A DNA stretch of 64,000 bases, from assembly GCA_963643925.1 (NCBI GenBank), contig CAVINS010000004.1, forward strand, positions 1 to 64,000. Direction: 5' to 3'. The translations under genes were made by a program, and so were the position numbers. Under the pieces are notes generated by a model, which did no database searches, had not been told where the DNA came from, and worked only from the letters and a program-made list of their open reading frames with translations. Below, in pieces: positions 34,931 to 43,875 of this stretch (position 1 is its first letter; every line of letters begins with the position of its first letter). Origin of the DNA: Phocaeicola_A sp963643925. GTDB lineage: Bacteria; Bacteroidota; Bacteroidia; Bacteroidales; Bacteroidaceae.

Positions 34931-34983
34931 AAGGACCTGCGCATCCATAGCAATCCATGGAGCGCAGGTCCTTGTTGCGTGTT
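34931..34983 (+). terminator. Terminator after the DUF5606 gene
   Basis: 12-bp perfect stem AAGGACCTGCGC / GCGCAGGTCCTT, extended inside by TCCAT/ATGGA, then TTGTTGCGT. Confidence 0.75.
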
Positions 34984-35087
34984 ACACACGGGTTACAATT
35001 TATCCAAGCTATCTCACCAGAATAAAGCCAATTATGTCACAATGTATAAATAATACATAATTACGATGCGGAAATTTAGACAAAGCC

Positions 35088-35118
35088 TTTGTGTATCCAA
35101 GAAGATTTGCCATATTTG
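35088..35118 (+). promoter_or_regulatory. Candidate promoter of ptb
   Basis: TTTG (35088-35091), 19 bases, CATATTTG (35111-35118), one mismatch to TAnnTTTG. The -33 element is part of a small inverted repeat ACAAAG-C-CTTTGT. Confidence 0.45.
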
Positions 35119-35134
35119 CTGAAAAACTGCTACT

Positions 35135-36043
35135 ATGAAATCGATACATAACTTTCAGCAACTGATGTCATTGCTCGCCTCCCTCCCACAAAGGAAGCGA
35201 GTGGCTGTAGCTTGTCCGCACGACTCACACACCGAGTTCGCCATCAAGAGGGGACTCGAGAACAGGTTTGCACAATTCAGTCTGGTGGTTACACGCGAGT
35301 TTGTCGACCGCGCCAACCTGCTACGTGAGGCTTATCCCGACGATGTCCGCATCTACACGGCAGACAATGTGGATGCCGCGGCCCGCAGGGCAGTGAAGTT
35401 GGTGCGTGACGGTGAGGCGGACGTGCTGATGAAGGGCCTGCTCAACACGGACAACCTGTTGCATGCTGTGCTCGACAAGAGCTGCGGGTTGTTGCCCAAG
35501 GGCAACGTGTTGACCCACATCTCAGTAGCACAAATCTCAGAATATCCCCGACTGATATTCTATTCCGACGCAGCCGTCATCCCCCACCCCAACTACGAAC
35601 AGTTCAAGGCAATGATAACCTACGCTGCACGACTGTGCAACAATTGCGGTATCGCACAGCCGAAAGTCGCCTTGATACACTGTACCGAGAAAATCAGCGA
35701 GAAGTTTCCCCATACGTTGGACTATGTGCGGCTGAAGGAAGACGCCAAAGCGGGGGCGTTCGGCTCGACGCTGGTGGACGGACCGATGGATGTGAAGACC
35801 GCCTTCGACCTGCAGAGTGCTATGATAAAGGGACTTGAGTCGCCCGTGGTGGGCAATGCCGACGTGTTGATATTCCCCAACATCGAGTCGGGCAACACCT
35901 TCTACAAGACCATCTCACTCTTTGCCCATGCGGATATGGCATCCGTCCTGCAGGGGACAATCTGTCCGGTGGTCGTCACCTCGCGAAGCGACTCGGAACT
36001 GACAAAACTCTACAGTCTGGTGATGGCCTGTTTGGCGGACTGA
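35135..36043 (+). CDS. ptb: Phosphate butyryltransferase
   Basis: 302 residues of the phosphate acetyl/butyryltransferase family: EADVLMKGLLNTDNLLHAVL, IFYSDAAVIPHPNYEQF, TEKISEKFPHTLDY and VGNADVLIFPNIESGNTFYK. It converts butyryl- or branched-chain acyl-CoA to acyl-phosphate. With the butyrate kinase gene 94 bases downstream it gives acid plus ATP. In Bacteroides the pair more likely handles isobutyryl/isovaleryl-CoA than butyrate. Confidence 0.93.
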   Translation: MKSIHNFQQLMSLLASLPQRKRVAVACPHDSHTEFAIKRGLENRFAQFSLVVTREFVDRANLLREAYPDDVRIYTADNVDAAARRAVKLVRDGEADVLMKGLLNTDNLLHAVLDKSCGLLPKGNVLTHISVAQISEYPRLIFYSDAAVIPHPNYEQFKAMITYAARLCNNCGIAQPKVALIHCTEKISEKFPHTLDYVRLKEDAKAGAFGSTLVDGPMDVKTAFDLQSAMIKGLESPVVGNADVLIFPNIESGNTFYKTISLFAHADMASVLQGTICPVVVTSRSDSELTKLYSLVMACLAD

Positions 36044-36051
36044 CTAGAGAT

Positions 36052-36117
36052 AATTACTTTCCTAACCAGAGAAAATTATTTTCCTAACTAGGAAAAAATA
36101 TTTCCTTAACTATAAAA
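36052..36117. repeat. Three tandem 22-bp repeats between ptb and buk
   Basis: Units at 36052-36073, 36074-36095 and 36096-36117 of form AATTAYTTTCCTAACYAGRRAA, decaying in the third. Starts 8 bases after the ptb stop. A third distinct array of the same architecture in this window. Confidence 0.8.
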
Positions 36118-36137
36118 ATAAACTTACAATAAATGCT

Positions 36138-37232
36138 ATGAAGATATTTGTCATCAACCTGGGCTCCACATCCACCAAGATAGCTCTTTACCATGACGAG
36201 CGCCAGCAGTGGATAGAGAACATCCACCACACACCCGAAGAGACCTCACGCTACAACTGTGCCTTGGACCAATACCCATTCCGCCTCCGACGCATCAAAG
36301 AGGCACTGGAACAGGCCAACATCCCACTCGACTTCGATGCCATCATAGCCCGCGGGGGACTACTGAAACCTATTCCTAGCGGAGTGTACCGCATCAACAA
36401 GGCGATGAAGCACGACCTGCTCCACGCCAAGATGGACCATGTATGCAACTTGGGGGCCTTGTTGGCCGACGAGTTGGCACAAGGCATCGGTTGCCCCACC
36501 TTCATCGCCGACCCAGTGGTGGTGGACGAGATGCAGGAGAAGGCCCGCCTGACAGGGATCCCAGGCATCGAGCGCCGCTCCGTGTTCCATGCGCTCAACA
36601 GTAAAGCCGTGTCGCGCCGCTACGCCAAGCAGGTAGGGAAGTCCTACGAGGAACTGAATCTGATAGTCGCCCACCTGGGAGGAGGCATCTCGGTGAGTGC
36701 GCACCGCAAAGGCAAAGTCATCGACGTGAACAACGCCCTCAACGGGGAAGGTCCCATCTGCCCCGACCGTGCCGGCACCCTGCCCTCGGAACAGTTTGCC
36801 GAACTCTGCTTCAGCGGCCGATACACCTTCCAGGAGGTACGCACCATGATTTGCCGCAAGGGAGGAGTGATGGCCCATCTGGGCACGAGTGACATGAAAT
36901 GCATCATACAACGGGTGGAAGACGGGGACAAACAGGCACAGCTGGTGGTGGACGCCATGCTCTACACCATAGCCAAACAGATTGGGGCCATGCACGTAGC
37001 CCTCTGCGGGCAGACAGACGCCATCATCCTCACCGGAGGAATCGCCTATAACGGCTTCTGTGCGGACGAGTTAACCAAGCAAATCAGCTATCTGGCACCG
37101 GTGGCAATCATCCCGGGAGAGAACGAGATGGAGGCCTTGGCAATGAATGCCTTTTGGGCCATGCGAGGGGATTTACCGCTAAAGGAATACGGGAGCAAGC
37201 CAATTCCAAAGGAAATAGATAGTAAATTGTAG
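36138..37232 (+). CDS. buk: Butyrate kinase
   Basis: 364 residues, acetokinase superfamily: FVINLGSTSTKIALYHDE, IIARGGLLKPIPSGVYRIN, VAHLGGGISVSAHRKGKVID, GEGPICPDRAGTLP, ILTGGIAYNGF. It transfers phosphate from butyryl- or branched acyl-phosphate to ADP. Second gene of the ptb-buk unit, immediately upstream of the leucine attenuator. Confidence 0.95.
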   Translation: MKIFVINLGSTSTKIALYHDERQQWIENIHHTPEETSRYNCALDQYPFRLRRIKEALEQANIPLDFDAIIARGGLLKPIPSGVYRINKAMKHDLLHAKMDHVCNLGALLADELAQGIGCPTFIADPVVVDEMQEKARLTGIPGIERRSVFHALNSKAVSRRYAKQVGKSYEELNLIVAHLGGGISVSAHRKGKVIDVNNALNGEGPICPDRAGTLPSEQFAELCFSGRYTFQEVRTMICRKGGVMAHLGTSDMKCIIQRVEDGDKQAQLVVDAMLYTIAKQIGAMHVALCGQTDAIILTGGIAYNGFCADELTKQISYLAPVAIIPGENEMEALAMNAFWAMRGDLPLKEYGSKPIPKEIDSKL

Positions 37233-37261
37233 ATTTAAAAGATAAAAAAGTTTCATTTTAC

Positions 37262-37292
37262 TTGTTGCGTGTTTAAATAATATATACTTTTG
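37262..37292 (+). promoter_or_regulatory. Promoter of the leucine operon
   Basis: TTG (37262-37264), 20 bases, TACTTTTG (37285-37292). The leader peptide ATG is 23 bases further on. Confidence 0.75.
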
Positions 37293-37315
37293 CAGCCGTA
37301 AAAAAGAAATAAGAG

Positions 37316-37399
37316 ATGATTAAGCGTTTCATGAATCTATCATTGCAAGGTATTATTATTCTACTAACGGGGTTAGTTGGAAGTGAGTATCGTGCATGA
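37316..37399 (+). CDS. leuL: Leucine operon leader peptide
   Basis: 27 residues, too short for routine gene calling. It is preceded by a purine-rich AAAAAAGAAATAAGAG. Its middle reads LSLQGIIILLTGLVG: three consecutive ATT Ile codons, two CTA Leu codons, then TTA and GTT, so charged tRNA-Ile and tRNA-Leu shortage would stall ribosomes at 37352-37378. The stop codon is at 37397-37399. The position and composition fit a classical attenuation control peptide for the leu genes 102 bases downstream. The symbol is used by function, not homology. Confidence 0.8.
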   Translation: MIKRFMNLSLQGIIILLTGLVGSEYRA

Positions 37400-37459
37400 T
37401 TGTTGATGAATCCAGATATAGAAAAGCCTTTCTCACTTCCACGTGCGAAAGGCTTTTTT
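37378..37459 (+). promoter_or_regulatory. Attenuator of the leucine operon (antiterminator/terminator pair)
   Basis: The terminator stem is AAAAGCCTTTC (37422-37432)/GAAAGGCTTTT (37447-37457) with a T-run at 37454-37459. Its loop and the last base of its left arm contain CTCACTTCCA (37432-37441), exactly complementary to TGGAAGTGAG (37378-37387) in the last codons of the leader peptide. A ribosome finishing the peptide covers 37378-37387 and allows termination; one stalled at the Ile/Leu codons leaves it free to pair, weakening the terminator. Confidence 0.8.
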
Positions 37460-37500
37460 GTTAGTTACACGAAGAAACAATATAAAAACTAAGAATAACG

Positions 37501-38997
37501 ATGAACGACAGACTTTTTATTTTTGATACCACCTTGAGGGATGGTGAGCAAGTGCCCGGGTGTCAGCTTAACACCATTGAGAAGATTCAAGTCGCCAAGC
37601 AACTGGAGGCGCTGGGCGTGGATGTGATAGAGGCAGGATTCCCTATCTCCAGCCCGGGCGACTTCAACTCCGTCATAGAAATATCGAAAGCCGTCACATG
37701 GCCTACCATCTGCGCACTGACACGTGCCGTGGAGAAGGACATCGACGTGGCTATCGAGGCACTGAAATATGCCAAGCACAAACGCATCCACACGGGTATC
37801 GGTACTTCAGATTCACATATCAAATACAAATTCAACTCCACCCGCGAAGAGATCATCGAGCGTGCCGTGGCTGCCGTGAAGTATGCCCGCCGCTATGTGG
37901 ACGATGTGGAATTCTATGCCGAGGACGCCGGACGTACCGAGAACGAGTATCTGGCCCGCGTGGTGGAAGCCGTCATCAAGGCCGGAGCTACCGTGGTGAA
38001 CATCCCCGACACGACAGGCTACTGTCTGCCCGAGGAGTATGGAGCAAAGATCAAATATCTGGTAGACCATGTAGACGGCATCGACAAGGCCATCATCTCC
38101 ACCCACTGCCACAACGACCTAGGCATGGCAACCGCCAACACCATCAACGGTGTGCTCAACGGAGCCCGTCAGGTGGAGGTGACCATCAACGGCATAGGTG
38201 AGCGCGCCGGCAACACCTCGCTCGAGGAGATTGCCATGATCATCAAATGCCACAAGGACATTGACATACAGACCAACATCAATACACAGAAGATCTATCC
38301 CACCAGCCGCATGGTATCGAGCTTGATGAACATGCCAGTGCAGCCCAACAAGGCCATCGTGGGACGCAACGCCTTCGCCCACTCATCGGGTATCCACCAG
38401 GATGGTGTGCTGAAGAATGTGCAGACCTACGAGATTATCGACCCCAAGGACGTGGGTATCGACGACAATGCCATCGTGCTAACCGCCCGCAGCGGACGCG
38501 CCGCACTGAAGCACCGCCTCCATGTGCTGGGTGTGGAGATGACGCAAGAGAAGCTCGACAAGGTGTACGAGGACTTCCTGAAGTTGGCCGACAAGAAGAA
38601 AGAGGTGAACGACGACGACATCCTGTTGTTGGCAGGTGCCGACCGCAACCAGAACCACCACATCAAGCTAGACTATCTACAGGTGACCAGCGGTGTGGGT
38701 GTACGTTCCGTTGCCAGCATCGGCCTCACCATCGCCAGCGAGAAGTTCGAGGCAGCCTCATCGGGTAACGGTCCGGTGGACGCCGCCATCAAAGCCTTGA
38801 AGCAGATTATCCACCGACAGATGGTGCTGAAGGAATTCACCATACAAGCCATCAGCAAAGGTAGCGATGACGTAGGTAAGGTACACATGCAGGTGGAGTA
38901 CGACGGACACGTATACTATGGATTCGGAGCCAACACCGACATTGTGGCCGCTTCGGTAGAAGCCTACATCGACTGTATCAACAAATTCATCCATTGA
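37501..38997 (+). CDS. leuA: 2-isopropylmalate synthase
   Basis: 498 residues. The HMGL-type barrel begins FIFDTTLRDGEQVPGCQLNTIEKIQ, with the metal-binding HCHNDLGMATAN and GIGERAGNTSLEEIAM; the C-terminal regulatory LeuA dimer domain (HIKLDYLQVTSGVGVRS, VDAAIKALKQII) is the site of leucine feedback. First committed step of leucine synthesis. First structural gene after the attenuator. Confidence 0.96.
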   Translation: MNDRLFIFDTTLRDGEQVPGCQLNTIEKIQVAKQLEALGVDVIEAGFPISSPGDFNSVIEISKAVTWPTICALTRAVEKDIDVAIEALKYAKHKRIHTGIGTSDSHIKYKFNSTREEIIERAVAAVKYARRYVDDVEFYAEDAGRTENEYLARVVEAVIKAGATVVNIPDTTGYCLPEEYGAKIKYLVDHVDGIDKAIISTHCHNDLGMATANTINGVLNGARQVEVTINGIGERAGNTSLEEIAMIIKCHKDIDIQTNINTQKIYPTSRMVSSLMNMPVQPNKAIVGRNAFAHSSGIHQDGVLKNVQTYEIIDPKDVGIDDNAIVLTARSGRAALKHRLHVLGVEMTQEKLDKVYEDFLKLADKKKEVNDDDILLLAGADRNQNHHIKLDYLQVTSGVGVRSVASIGLTIASEKFEAASSGNGPVDAAIKALKQIIHRQMVLKEFTIQAISKGSDDVGKVHMQVEYDGHVYYGFGANTDIVAASVEAYIDCINKFIH

Positions 38998-39063
38998 TGG
39001 GGCACCCCCAAAAACAGTGATGAACGACTTACTAACGATTCATACATATTATATAATAGTATA

Positions 39064-40461
39064 ATGGCAAATACATTATTCGACAAAATCTGGGACGCAC
39101 ACGTGGTGCAAAACGTGGCCGACGGTCCCACACAGCTCTACATCGACAGACTCTACTGTCACGAAGTCACCAGCCCGCAAGCCTTCGACGGCATGCGCGC
39201 CAGAGGTTTGAAATGTTTCCGACCGGACCACATCTACTGTATGCCGGACCACAATACACCTACCCACGACCAGGACAAACCGATTGCCGACCCTGTATCA
39301 CGCACACAGGTGGAGACCTTGGCCAAGAATGCGGCCGAGTTCGGGCTGGAACACTTCGGGATGATGGACAAACGCAACGGCATCATCCACGTGGTAGGTC
39401 CCGAGAGAGGACTCACTCTGCCGGGCATGACCATCGTTTGCGGTGACTCCCACACCTCTACCCATGGGGCCATGGGAGCCGTGGCTTTCGGCATCGGCAC
39501 CAGCGAAGTGGAGATGGTGTTGGCCTCGCAGTGCATCCTGCAGGCACGCCCCAAGACCATGCGCATCCGCATCGAAGGAGAACTGAAGAAGGGCGTGACG
39601 GCAAAGGACATGGCCCTCTACATGATGTCGAAGATGACCACCAGCGGTGCTACAGGTTACTTTGTCGAATATGCCGGCTCAGCCGTACGCAACCTCACCA
39701 TGGAAGGACGCCTCACCCTGTGCAACCTCTCCATCGAGATGGGTGCCCGTGGCGGCATGGTGGCTCCGGACGAGACGACATTCGCCTACATCAAAGGTCG
39801 TGAGCACGCCCCAAAAGGAGAAGCATGGGACAAGGCCATGGCCTATTGGAAGACCTTGAAAAGCGACGACGACGCAGTGTTCGACAAGGAGGTGCAGTTC
39901 GATGCAGCAGACATCGAACCGATGATTACCTACGGCACCAACCCTGGCATGGGCATGGGCATCACTCAGAGCATCCCTACCATGGAGAGCATGAACGAGC
40001 AGGCGAAGATTTCCTACAAGAAGTCGCTCGACTATATGGGCTTCAAGCCTGGGGAGTGTCTGCTGGGCAAGCCGGTGGACTACGTCTTCCTGGGAGCCTG
40101 CACCAACGGACGTATCGAGGACTTCCGCGCCTTCGCATCCCTGGTAAAGGGCCACAAGAAAGCCCCCAACATCACCGCTTGGCTCGTACCGGGCTCGTGG
40201 ATGGTGGACGCACAGATACGTGAGGAAGGGCTGGACAAGGTACTGGAAGAGGCCGGATTTGAGATCCGTCAACCGGGATGCTCGGCTTGCTTGGCCATGA
40301 ACGACGACAAGATTCCGGCAGGCAAGTACTCCGTATCCACGAGCAACCGCAACTTCGAAGGTCGCCAGGGACCGGGTGCACGCACCATGTTGGCAAGTCC
40401 GCTGGTAGCTGCCGCGGCAGCCGTAACGGGCGTAGTGACAGACCCGCGGGAGTTGTTATAA
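39064..40461 (+). CDS. leuC: 3-isopropylmalate dehydratase large subunit
   Basis: 465 residues, aconitase family. Fe-S ligands are visible in VFLGACTNGRIEDF and PGCSACLAMND; also VCGDSHTSTHGAMGAVAFGIGTSEVE. Works with LeuD to isomerise isopropylmalate. 66 bases after leuA. Confidence 0.97.
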   Translation: MANTLFDKIWDAHVVQNVADGPTQLYIDRLYCHEVTSPQAFDGMRARGLKCFRPDHIYCMPDHNTPTHDQDKPIADPVSRTQVETLAKNAAEFGLEHFGMMDKRNGIIHVVGPERGLTLPGMTIVCGDSHTSTHGAMGAVAFGIGTSEVEMVLASQCILQARPKTMRIRIEGELKKGVTAKDMALYMMSKMTTSGATGYFVEYAGSAVRNLTMEGRLTLCNLSIEMGARGGMVAPDETTFAYIKGREHAPKGEAWDKAMAYWKTLKSDDDAVFDKEVQFDAADIEPMITYGTNPGMGMGITQSIPTMESMNEQAKISYKKSLDYMGFKPGECLLGKPVDYVFLGACTNGRIEDFRAFASLVKGHKKAPNITAWLVPGSWMVDAQIREEGLDKVLEEAGFEIRQPGCSACLAMNDDKIPAGKYSVSTSNRNFEGRQGPGARTMLASPLVAAAAAVTGVVTDPRELL

Positions 40462-40487
40462 ACGTATAATCATATTAAGCAAAAACG

Positions 40488-41084
40488 ATGAAACAAAAAT
40501 TCAATATCATAACCAGTACCTGTGTGCCCCTCCCTCTGGAGAATGTAGATACCGACCAGATTATCCCGGCACGCTTTCTGAAAGCTACCACACGCGAAGA
40601 GAAGTTCTTCGGCGACAACCTCTTCCGCGACTGGCGCTACAATGCTGACGGCACACTGAACAAGAGTTTCGTGCTCAACGACCCCTCCTATAGCGGCGAG
40701 ATACTGGTAGCCGGCAAGAACTTCGGATCGGGCTCCAGCCGCGAACATGCCGCATGGGCTATCGCTGGATACGGTTTCCGGGTGGTTATTTCCAGCTTCT
40801 TTGCCGACATTCACAAGAACAACGAGCTGAACAACTTCGTGTTGCCCGTCGTGGTGAGCGAACAATTCCTTGCCGGGCTGTTTGCTTCCATCCAAGCCGA
40901 CCCGAAGACTTTGGTAGAGGTGAACCTGCCCGAGCAGATCGTCACCAACAAGGCCACAGGCAAGAGCGAGAAGTTCGAGATTAACGGTTACAAGAAACAC
41001 TGCCTGATGAACGGACTCGACGACATCGACTTCCTGTTGTCGAACAAAAATAAGATAGAGGCATGGGAAGAAGCGTCAAGATAG
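40488..41084 (+). CDS. leuD: 3-isopropylmalate dehydratase small subunit
   Basis: 198 residues, with PLENVDTDQIIPARFLK, GKNFGSGSSREHAAWAI and FFADIHKNNELN, the swivel domain partner of LeuC. Its 3' end overlaps the next gene by 22 bases. Confidence 0.97.
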   Translation: MKQKFNIITSTCVPLPLENVDTDQIIPARFLKATTREEKFFGDNLFRDWRYNADGTLNKSFVLNDPSYSGEILVAGKNFGSGSSREHAAWAIAGYGFRVVISSFFADIHKNNELNNFVLPVVVSEQFLAGLFASIQADPKTLVEVNLPEQIVTNKATGKSEKFEINGYKKHCLMNGLDDIDFLLSNKNKIEAWEEASR

Positions 41085-42610
41085 AGATCATGGACACCAC
41101 ACTCCGCGACGGCGAACAGACCAGCGGAGTGTCGTTTGTGCCCCATGAGAAGTTGATGATAGCCCGTTTATTACTCGAGGAACTGAACGTAGACCGCGTG
41201 GAGGTAGCCTCGGCACGCGTATCAGACGGCGAGTTCGAAGCCACGCGCAAGATATGCGACTGGGCAACCCGCCATGGACTGATTGACAAGGTGGAGATAC
41301 TGGGTTTCGTGGACGGAGACACCTCGCTCAACTGGGTGCGCAAAGCAGGCGGCAAGGTCCTCAACCTGCTCGCCAAAGGTTCATTGAGACACTGCACCCA
41401 ACAACTGAAGAAATCCCCCGAAGAGCACCTGAACGAGATTCGCAACGTAGTCTCCTTGGCAGACTCCATGGGCATTTCGGTGAACCTCTACCTAGAGGAC
41501 TGGAGCAATGGCATGAAGAACTCACCCGAGTACGTGTTCCAGCAGATGGACGGACTCCGCGACACGAACATCAAACGCTTCATGTTACCGGATACGTTGG
41601 GTATACTCAACCCGCTGCAAGTCATCGAATACTTCCGCAAGATGGTGAAACGCTATCCCGACAAACACTTCGATTTCCACGCCCACAACGACTACGACTT
41701 GGCCGTGAGCAATGTGTTGGCAGCCGTGTTGAGCGGGGCCAAGGGCCTGCATACCACCATCAACGGACTGGGTGAACGGGCCGGCAACGCACCATTGGCC
41801 AGCGTACAGGCCATCCTGAAGGACCACTTCTGTGCACAGACCAGCATCAACGAAGAGAAGTTGAACGATGTGAGCCGCGTGGTAGAGTCCTACTCGGGTG
41901 TGCTGATACCCGCCAACAAACCCATTGTGGGCGAGAGTGTCTTCACGCAAGTGGCAGGCGTGCACGCCGACGGCGACAACAAGGACAGCCTCTACTGTAA
42001 CGCCCTGTTGCCCGAACGGTTCGGCCGCAAACGGGAGTATGCCCTGGGCAAGACCAGCGGCAAGGCCAACATCCGCAAGAATCTGGAGGATCTGGGACTG
42101 GAGCTCGACGAGGAGTCGATGCGCAAGGTGACGGAACGCATCATCGAGCTGGGCGACAAGAAGGAGTTGGTGACACAAGAGGATCTGCCCTACATCATCT
42201 CCGATGTGCTGAAGCACGACACCATCAACAACAAAGTGATACTGAAGAGCTACTTCGTCACATCGGCCCAGGGACTGAAGCCTGTGGCCACCATACGCAT
42301 CGACATCAACGGCAACGAGTACGAGGAGACTTCCAGCGGCGACGGACAGTACGATGCCTTCGTACGGTCACTGCGCAAAGTCTACAAAGGAATGCTGGGC
42401 CGCAAGTTCCCTATGCTCGTCAACTACGCCGTGACGATTCCTCCCGGTGGACGTACCGACGCCTTCGTGCAAACGGTCATCACCTGGCGATTCCTCGACA
42501 AGGAGATACGCACCCGCGGTCTGGATGCTGACCAGACGGAAGCTGCCATCAAGGCGACCATCAAGATGCTCAACGTGATAGAAAACGATTATGAAACACA
42601 AAACGTATAA
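41063..42610 (+). CDS. LeuA/CimA-family second alpha-isopropylmalate or citramalate synthase
   Basis: 515 residues. HMGL barrel EIMDTTLRDGEQTSGVSFVPHEKL, DFHAHNDYDLAVSN, GLGERAGNAPLASV, then a LeuA-type C-terminal regulatory domain (YFVTSAQGLKPVATIRIDI, SGDGQYDAFVRSLRKVY). It differs clearly from leuA and resembles citramalate synthases, which condense pyruvate with acetyl-CoA toward isoleucine. Its place between leuD and leuB would let the shared LeuCD/LeuB enzymes process both products. Substrate is inferred, not shown. Start overlaps leuD; no equally good later ATG before the active-site motif. Confidence 0.85.
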   Translation: MGRSVKIEIMDTTLRDGEQTSGVSFVPHEKLMIARLLLEELNVDRVEVASARVSDGEFEATRKICDWATRHGLIDKVEILGFVDGDTSLNWVRKAGGKVLNLLAKGSLRHCTQQLKKSPEEHLNEIRNVVSLADSMGISVNLYLEDWSNGMKNSPEYVFQQMDGLRDTNIKRFMLPDTLGILNPLQVIEYFRKMVKRYPDKHFDFHAHNDYDLAVSNVLAAVLSGAKGLHTTINGLGERAGNAPLASVQAILKDHFCAQTSINEEKLNDVSRVVESYSGVLIPANKPIVGESVFTQVAGVHADGDNKDSLYCNALLPERFGRKREYALGKTSGKANIRKNLEDLGLELDEESMRKVTERIIELGDKKELVTQEDLPYIISDVLKHDTINNKVILKSYFVTSAQGLKPVATIRIDINGNEYEETSSGDGQYDAFVRSLRKVYKGMLGRKFPMLVNYAVTIPPGGRTDAFVQTVITWRFLDKEIRTRGLDADQTEAAIKATIKMLNVIENDYETQNV

Positions 42611-42619
42611 GATAATAAT

Positions 42620-43684
42620 ATGAAAGATTTTAAGATTGCAGTGTTGCCCGGCGATGGTATCGGTCCTGAGATATCCGCACAAGGGGTAAACGTGATGAGT
42701 GCCGTTTGCGAGAAGTACGGCCACAAGGTGAGCTACGAGTATGGCATCTGCGGAGCGGATGCCATCGACAAGGTGGGCGACCCCTTCCCCGAAGAAACCT
42801 TCCAGACCTGTAAGCGAGCCGATGCTGTCCTCTTCTCTGCCGTTGGCGACCCCAAATTCGACAATAACCCCACAGCCAAGGTGCGTCCCGAGCAAGGATT
42901 GCTGGCTATGCGCAAGAAGTTGGGACTCTTCGCCAACATACGCCCCGTTCAAACCTTCAAGTGCCTGTTGCACAAGTCGCCCCTGCGTGCTGACCTCGTC
43001 GAGGGAGCCGACTTCATTTGCATCCGCGAGCTGACGGGCGGTATGTACTTCGGTGAGAAATACCAGGACAACGACAAGGCATACGACACCAACATGTACA
43101 CCCGCCCCGAAATAGAGCGCATCCTGAAGGTGGGCTTCGAGTACGCCATGAAACGCAACAAGCACCTCACCGTGGTGGACAAAGCCAACGTGCTCGCCTC
43201 CAGCCGGCTGTGGCGTCAGATTGCCCAGGAGATGGCTCCGCAGTATCCGGAGGTGAAGACCGACTACATGTATGTGGACAATGCCTCCATGCGTATGATT
43301 CAGGAGCCTCGCTTCTTCGATGTGATGGTGACGGAGAACACCTTTGGCGACATCCTCACCGACGAGGGCTCTTGCATCAGCGGTTCCATGGGACTGCTGC
43401 CTTCTGCCTCCACAGGTGAGAGCACCCCAGTATTCGAGCCTATCCACGGATCGTGGCCACAGGCTAAAGGCCTCAACATCGCCAACCCCCTGGCACAGAT
43501 TCTCTCTGTAGCCATGCTCTTCGAATACTTCGACTGCAAGGAAGAGGGAGCGCTCATCCGTAAGGCTGTGGACGCTTCACTGGACGCTGAAGTCCGCACG
43601 GGCGACATCCAAGTAGAGGGCAAAAAGTCCTACTCTACCTCAGAGGTAGGCGAATGGATAGTAAACTACATCCGCAAAGCCTAA
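42620..43684 (+). CDS. leuB: 3-isopropylmalate dehydrogenase
   Basis: 354 residues. NAD-dependent decarboxylating dehydrogenase: IAVLPGDGIGPEI, FANIRPVQTF, RELTGGMYFGEKYQ, DKANVLASSRLWR, VTENTFGDILTDEGSCISGSMGLLPSAS, EPIHGSWPQ. Last gene of the operon, followed by a terminator. Confidence 0.97.
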   Translation: MKDFKIAVLPGDGIGPEISAQGVNVMSAVCEKYGHKVSYEYGICGADAIDKVGDPFPEETFQTCKRADAVLFSAVGDPKFDNNPTAKVRPEQGLLAMRKKLGLFANIRPVQTFKCLLHKSPLRADLVEGADFICIRELTGGMYFGEKYQDNDKAYDTNMYTRPEIERILKVGFEYAMKRNKHLTVVDKANVLASSRLWRQIAQEMAPQYPEVKTDYMYVDNASMRMIQEPRFFDVMVTENTFGDILTDEGSCISGSMGLLPSASTGESTPVFEPIHGSWPQAKGLNIANPLAQILSVAMLFEYFDCKEEGALIRKAVDASLDAEVRTGDIQVEGKKSYSTSEVGEWIVNYIRKA

Positions 43685-43714
43685 GACAAGTAACTGGTTG
43701 AACAGCCGATAGTT

Positions 43715-43758
43715 CCCCGTCCCACGCCACATACCCTGTGGCACAGGACGGGGATTTT
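43715..43758 (+). terminator. Terminator of the leucine operon
   Basis: 8-bp stem CCCCGTCC/GGACGGGG with a second inner stem GCCACA/TGTGGC and ATTTTC after it. Confidence 0.8.
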
Positions 43759-43848
43759 CGTTCTACCAAGTAAACCATGGCATTCGCAAGCCTTGTGAAT
43801 TCTACCAAAAAGGTGTTACAGTATGCCCATCGATTGACAAAATCGGTG

Positions 43849-43856
43849 TATATTTG
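43849..43856 (+). promoter_or_regulatory. -7 box of the outer-membrane biogenesis operon
   Basis: TATATTTG 19 bases before the ATG at 43876; no TTTG at the right -33 distance. Excludes the longer frame starting at 43777. Confidence 0.6.
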
Positions 43857-43875
43857 TCGCCGAATCAATCACCGA

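Noticed and set aside
14670..36117. The three repeat arrays considered as CRISPR
   Set aside because: Units are contiguous without spacers, sequences differ between arrays, and no cas genes are present.
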